Shown one piece after another: positions 1 through 5,570 of a stretch of DNA of 6,822 bases (positions are counted from its first letter, which is position 1; every line of letters starts with the position of its first letter). Position numbers and translations under genes: made by a program. Under the pieces are notes generated by a model, which searched no databases, was not told the DNA's origin, and saw nothing but the letters and a program-made list of their open reading frames with translations. The stretch is from JAICIG01 sp035532215. GTDB taxonomy: Bacteria > Planctomycetota > Planctomycetia > Pirellulales > JAICIG01. The DNA is taken from assembly GCA_035532215.1 (NCBI GenBank), contig DATKRK010000186.1, positions 1 through 6,822 on the forward strand. The letters run 5' to 3'.

Positions 1-251
1 CACGAGAACAGAGAAGAGGAACCCGTAAGCGCTCCGCAGCGAGTCGTGTTGCCCGCGCGTCCAAACAGCGGCCGTGCTTCAAGCAGTCGCTCACGCACGA
101 TTTGCGCCCCCGAATTCAATCGCCTCCCAAATTCGACGGAAATCGCCCCCGATCGTCGGGCTACTGCGTTTCCGGCCCGCCGGGTATTGGGATATTATTC
201 TATTCTCGATGCTGAGCCGAATTATTAATGAGCTGAATCAAGGACCGCACG
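1..251. other. Leader region without a supported gene
   Basis: No reading frame here looks like a protein. The plus-strand frame open from position 1 to 228 is rich in Arg and Ser with no recognisable motif. The sequence is GC-rich up to about 180, then becomes clearly AT-rich from about 186 to 235 (including TATTAT at 193-198 and TATTCT at 201-206) just before the first gene. The AT-rich stretch is the likeliest place for the promoter of the plus-strand operon, but I see no convincing -35 box at the right distance, so the exact promoter is not called. AAGGA at 240-244 is the ribosome binding site of the next gene. Confidence 0.4.
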
Positions 252-437
252 ATGACGAAGGTCGGAATCGACTCGAACCTTTACGAGCGCGCGAAACAGG
301 CCGCGGCCGAGGCCGGCTACAGCATCGTGGACGAACTGATCGCCGCGGCGATCGAGAACGAGCTCAAGCGTCTCGGTGAAACGGCGGCCGAGAGACAGGT
401 CTCCGACCAGCTTCGCGGATTGGGCTACATCGAGTGA
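252..437 (+). CDS. Small ribbon-helix-helix-like protein (61 aa), hypothetical
   Basis: The gene starts with ATG preceded by AAGGA at 240-244, seven bases away. The product (61 residues) reads as a short beta strand (TKVGID, residues 2-7), then a helix (about 8-21, LYERAKQAAAEAG), a turn, and a second helix (about 24-41, IVDELIAAAIENELKRL). This is the pattern of ribbon-helix-helix (CopG/Arc-like) proteins, which bind DNA as dimers and often act as antitoxins or local repressors. The last residues, LRGLGYIE, resemble the C-terminal tail I recall from planctomycete sulfatase and alkaline-phosphatase-superfamily proteins, so a role as an accessory to such an enzyme is possible but unproven. No toxin-like gene follows: the next gene is a membrane protein four bases downstream, probably co-transcribed. 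The fold is inferred from the sequence pattern only; DNA binding is not demonstrated. Confidence 0.75.
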   Translation: MTKVGIDSNLYERAKQAAAEAGYSIVDELIAAAIENELKRLGETAAERQVSDQLRGLGYIE

Positions 438-441
438 ACCT

Positions 442-1278
442 ATGCTGACCACGGCGGTTGTCTGGCTGAATCGGATCGCGGGCGCCATCGCCGGCGTCGT
501 GCTGGCGCCGGTCGCCTGGCTGCCGGGCTGGCTGTCGGCGACGCTGGTCGCCGTCGTCACCGGCGTCGCCATGCTGGCGGCATTCAAGTACACGTCGCAT
601 CAGGCGGCGATCAAGCGGACGCGGGACCAGATCAATGCCAACCTGCTGGCGCTGTCGCTGTTCAAGGACGATTTGCGCGTCGGGCTGCGCTCGCAGGGGC
701 GGATTCTGGTCGAGGCGGGCCGCTTGCTCGCGCTGTCGCTCGTGCCGATGCTCGTGATGCTCGTGCCGATGTGCCTGGCGCTGGGGCAACTGGCCCTCTG
801 GTACCAGGCCCGGCCGCTGGCGGTCGGCGAAGAGGCCGTCGTCACGGTTCGCGTCGCCGACGGGGCGGAAGCGATGCTGGATCGCATTGCGCTATTGCCT
901 TCGGACGCGGCAACCGTGGCCGTCGGCCCGGTCCGCGTGCCGGCAAAGAAGATGGCCTGTTGGAATATCAAAACCCAGCAGCCGGGAATGCACGAGTTGG
1001 CGTTCGAACTCGACGGCCAGCGGGCGACCAAGCAGCTTGCGATCGGCGATCGCTACATGCCGGTCAGTCTCGAACGGCCGTCGTGGAATTGGAGCGCCGC
1101 GCTCGTGCATCCGCACGAGCCGCCGTTCGCCGCCGACTCGCCGGTGCAATCGATCGAGGTCGTTTACCCCGAACGATCTTCGTGGACCTCCGGAACGGAT
1201 TGGTGGCTGGTTTACTGGTTTGCGGTTTCGATGGTCGCGGCCTTCGTGGCGCGGCCGTTTTTGGGCGTTAATATCTGA
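442..1278 (+). CDS. Multi-pass membrane protein with extracytoplasmic domain, hypothetical (278 aa)
   Basis: I place the start at ATG 442, four bases after the stop of the preceding gene. The frame stays open upstream to an ATG at 376, but that would overlap the small gene by 62 bases and add a charged, non-conserved-looking leader. No strong ribosome binding site precedes 442, so translational coupling is likely. Hydrophobic segments lie at about residues 10-28, 31-48, 95-120 and 253-272. Between the second and third is a basic helical stretch (about 50-94, including KRTRDQINANLLALSLFKDD) that probably faces the cytoplasm. Residues about 125-250 form a soluble beta-rich domain, predicted outside, with a last membrane anchor at the C-terminus. 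I recall similar uncharacterised proteins, with the LLAL-LF-DD signature, in Planctomycetes. The hairpin-helix-hairpin layout loosely recalls the Oxa1/YidC/DUF106 superfamily, but the match is weak and I do not assign it. Function unknown; probably in one operon with its neighbours. Confidence 0.8.
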   Translation: MLTTAVVWLNRIAGAIAGVVLAPVAWLPGWLSATLVAVVTGVAMLAAFKYTSHQAAIKRTRDQINANLLALSLFKDDLRVGLRSQGRILVEAGRLLALSLVPMLVMLVPMCLALGQLALWYQARPLAVGEEAVVTVRVADGAEAMLDRIALLPSDAATVAVGPVRVPAKKMACWNIKTQQPGMHELAFELDGQRATKQLAIGDRYMPVSLERPSWNWSAALVHPHEPPFAADSPVQSIEVVYPERSSWTSGTDWWLVYWFAVSMVAAFVARPFLGVNI

Positions 1279-1313
1279 AGTCGCTCGTCGCCTGCTCGTC
1301 ACGGAGATGCTTC

Positions 1314-1889
1314 ATGTCGCTCGATGCGGAGATTATCGTCGTCTCCGGCCTGCCCCGTTCCGGTACGTCGCTGATGATGCAGATGCTCGACCGCGGCGGC
1401 ATTCCGGCGCTGACCGACGAGATTCGCACGGCCGACGTCGACAACCCGCGCGGCTATTTCGAATTCGAGCGGGTCAAAAAGACGAAGCACGACCCTTCCT
1501 GGCTGCCCGAGGCCCGCGGCAAGGCGGTCAAGATGGTCTCGGCGCTGCTCTACGATCTGCCGGCCAGCGAGACCTACCGCGTGATCTTCATGCGCCGCGA
1601 TCTCGACGAGATTCTCGAATCGCAAGAGAAGATGTTGGCGCGCCTCGCTCGTCCCGCCGCGCCGCGCGAGCAAATGTCGTCGTCTTTCGCGGTCCACTTG
1701 GAGCGGCTGTTTCAGTGGCTTCCGCAACAAGGCCATCTGCGGGCGCTGGAAGTCAGCTATAACGATCTGCTCGGCGATCCGGATCGCGAAGCCGCGAAAA
1801 TCACGGACTTCCTCGACGGAGCGCCGGCGGTCTCTCGGATGCTCGAAGCCATCGATCCCGCCTTGTATCGCAACCGCAATGCGGTCTAG
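1314..1889 (+). CDS. Sulfotransferase-family protein (191 aa, short form)
   Basis: The ATG at 1314 has GGAG at 1303-1306, seven bases upstream. The N-terminus carries the PAPS 5'-phosphosulfate-binding P-loop of sulfotransferases (residues 11-19, SGLPRSGTS) directly after a beta strand (EIIVV). Residues 89-106 (YRVIFMRRDLDEILESQE) match the 3'-phosphate-binding region: Arg95 and Ser103 are separated by seven residues, as in the classical RxxxxxxxS motif. The C-terminal YNDLLGDPDREAAKITDFL (149-167) is the usual last helix block of the family. At 191 residues it is shorter than typical sulfotransferases (about 250-300), with little between the two PAPS motifs, so the substrate pocket is reduced. 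It could transfer sulfate to a sugar, lipid or peptide; the substrate cannot be read from the sequence. It would act in the cytoplasm (no signal peptide). It lies 35 bases after the membrane protein gene, probably the last gene of that operon. The TAG stop abuts a palindromic element. Confidence 0.88.
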   Translation: MSLDAEIIVVSGLPRSGTSLMMQMLDRGGIPALTDEIRTADVDNPRGYFEFERVKKTKHDPSWLPEARGKAVKMVSALLYDLPASETYRVIFMRRDLDEILESQEKMLARLARPAAPREQMSSSFAVHLERLFQWLPQQGHLRALEVSYNDLLGDPDREAAKITDFLDGAPAVSRMLEAIDPALYRNRNAV

Positions 1890-2039
1890 CGCTCTGTCAG
1901 CCATGTTTTGACGAATGCTAGCGGTCAGGGTGGCTGGCGGCAGAGCCTAGGCGATGCCCCAGCGAACTGGGCCTGCGCCTAGACTCAGACCCAGCCGCCC
2001 GTCACTGTGACATCCATCAACTTGCGGCTGACAGGGCAG
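1889..2039. mobile_element. MITE-like palindromic element with 12-bp terminal inverted repeats and flanking TA
   Basis: Terminal inverted repeats are GCTCTGTCAGCC (1891-1902) and GGCTGACAGGGC (2026-2037), complementary at 11 of 12 positions; the remaining pair would be a G-T wobble. They sit symmetrically two bases inside TA dinucleotides at 1887-1888 and 2040-2041, as expected of a TA target duplication made by IS630/Tc1-mariner-type transposases. Nested inside are arms GGGTGGCTGG (1928-1937) with CCAGCCGCCC (1991-2000), CTAGGCG (1947-1953) with CGCCTAG (1976-1982), and CCCAG (1958-1962) with CTGGG (1967-1971) around a CGAA loop. The whole segment can fold into one long hairpin. It has no coding capacity. 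It lies between two converging genes, so its transcript could act as a bidirectional terminator. It could instead be a structured RNA or an intergenic REP-family repeat; only copy number in the genome would decide. Confidence 0.6.
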
Positions 2040-2093
2040 TAGTTGACCGTGCCTGGTTGAAGATTAGAGGCAGCGCACGGCGAGGATGCTCCG

Positions 2094-3437
2094 TCAAATA
2101 AAGCTCGTCACGCCGGGCACGGCGACGGGCGGAACTTCGAGCTTGACGTCCCAGGCGTATTGCGGCGGGGAGAGATCTTCTTCGGAGTCGAGCGCCTTGT
2201 CCCACGTGATCTTCTGCCCGGTGTAGCTGGCCATCCGGCCGAGAATCGCCAGCATGGTGCTCTTGGCCATGTAGTCGCCGTTGTTGATCGGCTTGCCGGC
2301 GCGGAGACTGGCGAACAGCTCGTCGTGCTCGGCTTGGTGCATCTGCGTCCCTTCGGGGCCGCTGTATTTCCAAATCACCTTGCCATCGTGGTCGCGGATC
2401 ACGGCCTTATCGACGTCGCACACGCCCTTCGTGCCGACGATCTCCGTCGAAACATCGTTCGTGCAGCCGGGTTGTTGCCGGCAATTGTGAAAATGCTTCA
2501 ACCCGGAGGCGTGCTCGTAAACCACCGCATGATGATCGAAGATCGTGCCGGTCGGCTGCTCGGGCCGGGCCTGCAGGCCGCCCAGGCTGACGGCGCTGAC
2601 GGGCGGTTCGTCTTTCATGGCCCAGGCGCCCTTGTCCATGCTATGGATCGCTTGTTCGACGATGTGGTCGCCCGAGAGCCAGGTGAACCAGTACCAGTTG
2701 CGAAGCTGCCACTCCATGTCGCTCCAATGCGCCTCGCGTCGCATCGGCCACTCCTTGCCCGGCCGCGACGAGTTGTAGGAAGTGTGCATGGCGACGATTT
2801 TGCCGATCGCGCCGCCGTGGACTTGTTCCATCGAGGCGCGGGCGTGCGCGTCGTAGCGCCAGCACAAGCCGGAAACGACGGCCAGATTCTTTTGTTTTGC
2901 CGCCTCGCAGGCGGCCAGCACTCGGCGGACGCCCGGTGCGTCGACCGCTACCGGTTTCTCGGCGAAGACGTGCTTGCCTGCCGCGATGCAGGCCTCCAGG
3001 TGTTGCGGGCGGAAGTGAGGCGGCGCGGCCAACAGCACCACGTCGACGCCGCAATCGACCACCTGCTGATAGGCGTCGAAGCCGACGAACGAGCGGTCGG
3101 GCGAGACGTCGACGCGGTCCGAAACTTCTTCATCGGCCCGCTTCAGCAAGTTGATGCTGCTCTCGATCTGGTCGGCGAAGGCGTCGCCCAGCGCCACCAG
3201 CCGCGTGTGCGGATCGGCCTTGAGCGCCTGGATCGCCGCGCCGCGGCCTCGCCCGCCGCAGCCGACCAGCCCGAGCTTGAGCGTGTCGTCGCCGGCGGCA
3301 TGAGCCGTGCGGGCGATCTGGGCGCTGGCCGCCAGGCTCGCGCCGACGGCCGCCGCGGCCGACGCCTTGACGAAGCCTCGCCGCGAAGTCGTGACGATGT
3401 TGTTCTGCTCGGTGTGATTCTGCTCGGAAGGCTGCAC
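2094..3437 (-). CDS. Tat-exported Gfo/Idh/MocA family oxidoreductase (447 aa)
   Basis: This is an NAD(P)-dependent oxidoreductase of the Gfo/Idh/MocA family, acting on a sugar or cyclitol outside the cytoplasmic membrane. The N-terminus has a twin-arginine signal: SRRGFVK at residues 18-24, an Ala-rich hydrophobic stretch to about 44, and a likely cleavage after AHA (45-47). The Rossmann dinucleotide motif follows (LVGCGGRGRG, 57-66). AEKP at 159-162 is the conserved EKP motif whose Lys is important for catalysis and cofactor binding. The GDHIVEQAIHSMD block (256-268) provides a His in the family's active-site position. The start is GTG, chosen because GAGGAG lies eight bases upstream and because it gives a complete Tat signal. 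The gene reads in the same direction as the DUF1080 gene 182 bases upstream. In characterised systems such a pair interconverts hydroxyl and 3-keto sugars, which suggests, but does not prove, the same here. The exact substrate is unknown. Confidence 0.93.
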   Translation of the reverse strand: MQPSEQNHTEQNNIVTTSRRGFVKASAAAAVGASLAASAQIARTAHAAGDDTLKLGLVGCGGRGRGAAIQALKADPHTRLVALGDAFADQIESSINLLKRADEEVSDRVDVSPDRSFVGFDAYQQVVDCGVDVVLLAAPPHFRPQHLEACIAAGKHVFAEKPVAVDAPGVRRVLAACEAAKQKNLAVVSGLCWRYDAHARASMEQVHGGAIGKIVAMHTSYNSSRPGKEWPMRREAHWSDMEWQLRNWYWFTWLSGDHIVEQAIHSMDKGAWAMKDEPPVSAVSLGGLQARPEQPTGTIFDHHAVVYEHASGLKHFHNCRQQPGCTNDVSTEIVGTKGVCDVDKAVIRDHDGKVIWKYSGPEGTQMHQAEHDELFASLRAGKPINNGDYMAKSTMLAILGRMASYTGQKITWDKALDSEEDLSPPQYAWDVKLEVPPVAVPGVTSFI

Positions 3438-3445
3438 GGAATTCG

Positions 3446-3451
3446 CTCCTC
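3446..3451 (-). promoter_or_regulatory. Ribosome binding site fixing a GTG start
   Basis: On the minus strand this reads GAGGAG, followed by eight bases and then GTG (3437-3435). No ATG lies in the right place, so this Shine-Dalgarno sequence decides the non-ATG start of the oxidoreductase. Confidence 0.75.
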
Positions 3452-3465
3452 GGCTATCGCTTTTT

Positions 3466-3483
3466 CAATGGGGTAACAATGGG
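3466..3483. promoter_or_regulatory. Two CAATGGG direct repeats spaced one helical turn apart, possible operator
   Basis: CAATGGG occurs at 3466-3472 and 3477-3483, an 11-base period, 29 to 46 bases upstream of the oxidoreductase start. Same-face repeats of this kind can bind a regulator, but two 7-mers are short enough to be chance. No clear promoter hexamers accompany them. Confidence 0.2.
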
Positions 3484-3496
3484 TTCGTGGGCGACG

Positions 3497-3586
3497 CTGT
3501 AGGGAACGCCCTCCGTGGCGTTCCGGAAACCCGGCTATCGCGATGATTTGCTATTCCCGGAACGCCACGGAGGGCGTTCCCTACAG
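3497..3586. repeat. REP-doublet-like element: 30-bp perfect inverted repeat, each arm a hairpin
   Basis: The arm at 3497-3526 is the exact reverse complement of 3557-3586 over 30 bases, separated by a 30-base spacer. Each arm is also a hairpin by itself. The left arm has GGAACGCC (3503-3510), loop CTCCGT, GGCGTTCC (3517-3524). The right arm has GGAACGCC (3559-3566), loop ACGGAG, GGCGTTCC (3573-3580). This two-unit, head-to-head arrangement is what is seen in REP/BIME elements. I recall very similar GGAACGCC...GGCGTTCC units between genes in planctomycete genomes. It lies between the DUF1080 gene and the oxidoreductase gene, and could stabilise the upstream mRNA or dampen read-through. No transposase and no clear target duplication is visible. 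Confidence 0.8.
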
Positions 3587-3619
3587 AATTTGATGCCAGC
3601 GCGTAGTTGCGCCCCTTTC

Positions 3620-4369
3620 TCAATCGAGTTTCTTGATCCACATCCGGCGAAATTCCGCCGCGTCGCCGTGATGTTGCAAGGCAATCGGCCCCTGCGCCGG
3701 CAGATCGGGCAGGCAGGCCGCCGGGATGACCGTCTCGCCGTTGAGCGCGACCGTCATGCAATCGCCTTTCAGCGTAATCAGAAAAGCGTTCCACTCGCCT
3801 AGCGGGCGGTCGGCCTTTTTGAGCGGAATGCAGGCCCGGCGGACGTCCGGCGGCACGCTCTTGTCGGTGCGGTAGCCGTTGATTTCGCCGGAGCCGAGTT
3901 CCTGGCTCCAGATGTTCGCCTGGCACTTCGTGCTGCCGCGGAAGTACAGGCCGCTGTCGCCCGCGTCGAGCCGCGGCCGGGTGACGCGCTGACGAGGGTT
4001 GTCTTCGGCCATCAGAAAATCGCCGTTGTAGAGCACGATCGGATGCGGTTTCAGTTCCGGTTTCGAGGGCAGCCGCCATTCGACGTACAGCGTGAAGTCG
4101 CCGTACTGGTCCTTGGTCCACAGCGAAGGATCCTGCCCCTTCTTGCGCTGGCCTTTGCCGTCGTAATGAATCACGCCGTCGAGCACGCTCCAATGCCCTT
4201 CGTGCCACGGCTTCACGTCCCACCCGGCCAGCGACTTGCCGTCGACGAGCGGCGTGAAGCCGTCTTGGGCAAGCTGATCTTCGCTGCGCCAGCCCGGAAA
4301 CGCCCCTTCGTCGGCTGCCGAAGCGGATGCCAGGTTGAAAAGCAAAGTGCAGCACAGCGTAAGGCTCAT
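3620..4369 (-). CDS. Secreted DUF1080 / 3-keto-disaccharide hydrolase family protein (249 aa)
   Basis: This belongs to the DUF1080 family (Pfam 3-keto-disaccharide hydrolase), a concanavalin-like beta-sandwich very abundant in Planctomycetes. Characterised members cleave glycosides whose C3 hydroxyl has been oxidised to a ketone. The ATG at 4369 has AGGAAAG nine bases upstream (complement of 4378-4384). Residues 1-18 form a Sec signal peptide (hydrophobic core LTLCCTLLF, likely cleavage near SASAA-DE). Family landmarks follow in order: GFTPLVDGKSLAGW (37-50), WSVLDGVIHY (60-69), YGDFTLYVEWRLP (89-101), DSGLYFRG (138-145), GEWNAFLITLKGD (191-203) and GPIALQHHGDAAEFRRMWIKKL (227-248). The length is that of a complete single domain. 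The mature protein should act in the periplasm. The gene precedes the Tat-exported oxidoreductase on the same strand, which supports a joint 3-keto sugar pathway (inference). The substrate is not identifiable. Confidence 0.92.
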   Translation of the reverse strand: MSLTLCCTLLFNLASASAADEGAFPGWRSEDQLAQDGFTPLVDGKSLAGWDVKPWHEGHWSVLDGVIHYDGKGQRKKGQDPSLWTKDQYGDFTLYVEWRLPSKPELKPHPIVLYNGDFLMAEDNPRQRVTRPRLDAGDSGLYFRGSTKCQANIWSQELGSGEINGYRTDKSVPPDVRRACIPLKKADRPLGEWNAFLITLKGDCMTVALNGETVIPAACLPDLPAQGPIALQHHGDAAEFRRMWIKKLD

Positions 4370-5405
4370 GGCGTTATCTTTCCTGTCGGTGCATTTGTTT
4401 TATGTCGATGCTGGCGCCTCGGTTTTCGTGCGGCCGAGCGCAACGATTGCTCGGCGTCGGCACGTGCGCAAGGCTAACCCGCCGCCGGGGCGCCGTCAAC
4501 GTGCGCCGGGCGGAATGGCATCGCCGGCACAAGCGTACGTGCGGCGCCGCTATGTCGCGTAATTGCCTACTTCAATCACTACGCCATATTAGTCGAATCC
4601 TCGGGAGCGACGCGAAAGCGATCGATGGAGTACGGTTCGGCGGTTTCGGCCTATTGCGAACCACTACCGAGGCGTTAAAGGCGCGCAGGACATCTGGTCG
4701 AGGCAGCGGCGAATGCGGCGAATCTCCGAGTCTCAACGATGACCGTCTGATTGTTCAAGCATTCGAATTCACGAGGCAGCCCCGGCGCAAGGTTGCCCGC
4801 GTTGGCGGCTGAAGCGACGCGCTCGCATAGACGAATGACATCCGTAGCCCGCCACGAATCACGGGCCGTCATCGAGTCAAGGTAGGGGCTACGGGACTCA
4901 AACGTTCAGTTTAAAGATTCTTACCGCTCTTGTTGCAAAGCCGCGCAAGCCGCGTTAGGATACCGCGCACGGTAGAACAGAGAGGATCAGCCCGGGGCCG
5001 GCGTTGTTCGGCATCAGCGGGAATGATCGCTATGTCCATCTCGGCCGGGGTTCGCCGCAGGAATTTGGCCAAGTTTTGGCTCGGGCGTTCATTTGCGGCA
5101 GGCGCCCACGAGCGAGGTGACGTTGGCCAAGCGTTCGCGCAGGGGGGCTACGGTCCCCGTCGAAAGTGTTTGAACTTTGGCAGACTCTTCGCCAGAGTTG
5201 GCTTACTACCGAGTACGACGCGAATCGTCGAATTCGCGCGTTCGGACTGCGCATTTGACGGCGCAACTCTCGTCCCTGAAATAAGAAAGCCCTTCGGCGT
5301 TCTCGCCGCAGCGCTTCTTTCTGAAACTAGGCGACCGAGCGGGCGAAAGAGGCAGAGCGATACATGGGAAAACTGCATTAATTAGAGCCGACTGCGAGGG
5401 TGAAA
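4370..5405. other. Long region (about 1 kb) with no supported gene
   Basis: Several short frames are open here on both strands, but none has a recognisable domain, a good ribosome binding site, or codon use like the neighbouring genes. The least unconvincing is 4675-4872 on the minus strand (65 residues, containing LPREFECLNNQTVIVETRRF), which could be a small or decayed protein; I do not call it. Other contents are the palindrome at 4433-4455, a tRNA-3'-end-like stretch at 4881-4903 (minus strand), a tandem 9-base repeat (AAGCCGCGC/T) at 4938-4955, and a hairpin at 5284-5322 (inner stem CGGCG/CGCCG, outer AGAAAG/CTTTCT). A TTGACG at 5255-5260 has only a weak -10 partner (AATAAG, 19 bases on) and is not called as a promoter. 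The region probably includes the divergent promoters of the flanking genes and possibly remnants of older insertions. Confidence 0.5.
4433..4455. promoter_or_regulatory. Palindrome upstream of the DUF1080 gene, possible operator
   Basis: GCCGAGC (4433-4439) and GCTCGGC (4449-4455) are perfect complements around a nine-base centre. A second overlapping palindrome GCAA-CGA-TTGC lies at 4440-4450. The site is 64 to 86 bases upstream of the DUF1080 start codon, a plausible position for a regulator binding site. The GCAA...TTGC core is loosely reminiscent of LacI-family operators, but its odd-spaced centre differs from the common form. It could also simply be a short hairpin. Confidence 0.3.
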
Positions 5406-5570
5406 ATGCGACGTTTAATTCCACTCATGGCGAGCCTACCGGTTCTATTGGCAACCGCCGCGCCCACGCAAGCAGGGCCGATGCTCACTTGGCTGGCGCC
5501 GTGGGGGAGTAACAGGGTCCGAGTCGGAAACCAGCCTTGTGACTTCGTCGTCCTCGGCTTTCGGCATTAG
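5406..5570 (+). pseudogene. Detached signal-peptide start of the PEP-CTERM gene (frameshifted 5' part)
   Basis: The ATG at 5406 is preceded by GAGGG at 5396-5400, a proper Shine-Dalgarno at five bases. The first 24 residues form a textbook Sec signal peptide: MRR, then the hydrophobic LIPLMASLPVLLATAA, then a TQAGP cleavage zone. The frame then runs only to TAG at 5568-5570 (54 residues), ending in sequence that looks like out-of-frame translation. The downstream PEP-CTERM body is open in the next frame (+1) from 5419 to 6297. Switching frame anywhere between about 5475 and 5567 fuses the two parts into a normal secreted PEP-CTERM protein. A run of five G at 5503-5507 is the likeliest place. 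Removing one G there gives a continuous reading ...APWGVTGSESETS... into the body. The cause could be a real mutation, slippage or an assembly error. Confidence 0.7.

Noticed and set aside
1..98. Possible divergent minus-strand gene starting at GTG 98
   Set aside because: The roughly 32 visible codons look only vaguely like a signal region and there is no clear ribosome binding site; the rest is outside the window.
376..441. Upstream extension of the membrane protein to ATG 376
   Set aside because: It would overlap the small RHH-like gene by 62 bases and adds a charged leader before the first membrane segment; ATG 442 is a better start.
887..1762. Plus-strand 291-codon frame across the membrane protein and sulfotransferase genes
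   Set aside because: It spans two real genes in another frame; the product is Arg/Ser-rich without motifs.
2160..3476. Plus-strand open frame of 438 codons antisense to the oxidoreductase
   Set aside because: It lies almost wholly opposite a gene with clear Tat, Rossmann and EKP motifs; its translation has no domain and reflects high-GC antisense openness.
3465..4355. Minus-strand 296-codon frame overlapping the DUF1080 gene
   Set aside because: It is a shifted frame of the real gene, runs through the palindromic repeat, and is Arg-rich with no motif.
4402..4812. Plus-strand 136-codon open frame in the gene-free region
   Set aside because: No ribosome binding site, no domain, and a composition unlike the real genes here.
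4955..5030. Plus-strand tRNA-like GGTAGAACA stretch
   Set aside because: It resembles a D-arm fragment, but no consistent anticodon stem or T-arm follows at the right distances.
4930..5385. Plus-strand 151-codon open frame before the PEP-CTERM gene
   Set aside because: Arg-rich, motif-free translation with no good start signal; competing frames on the other strand are equally open.
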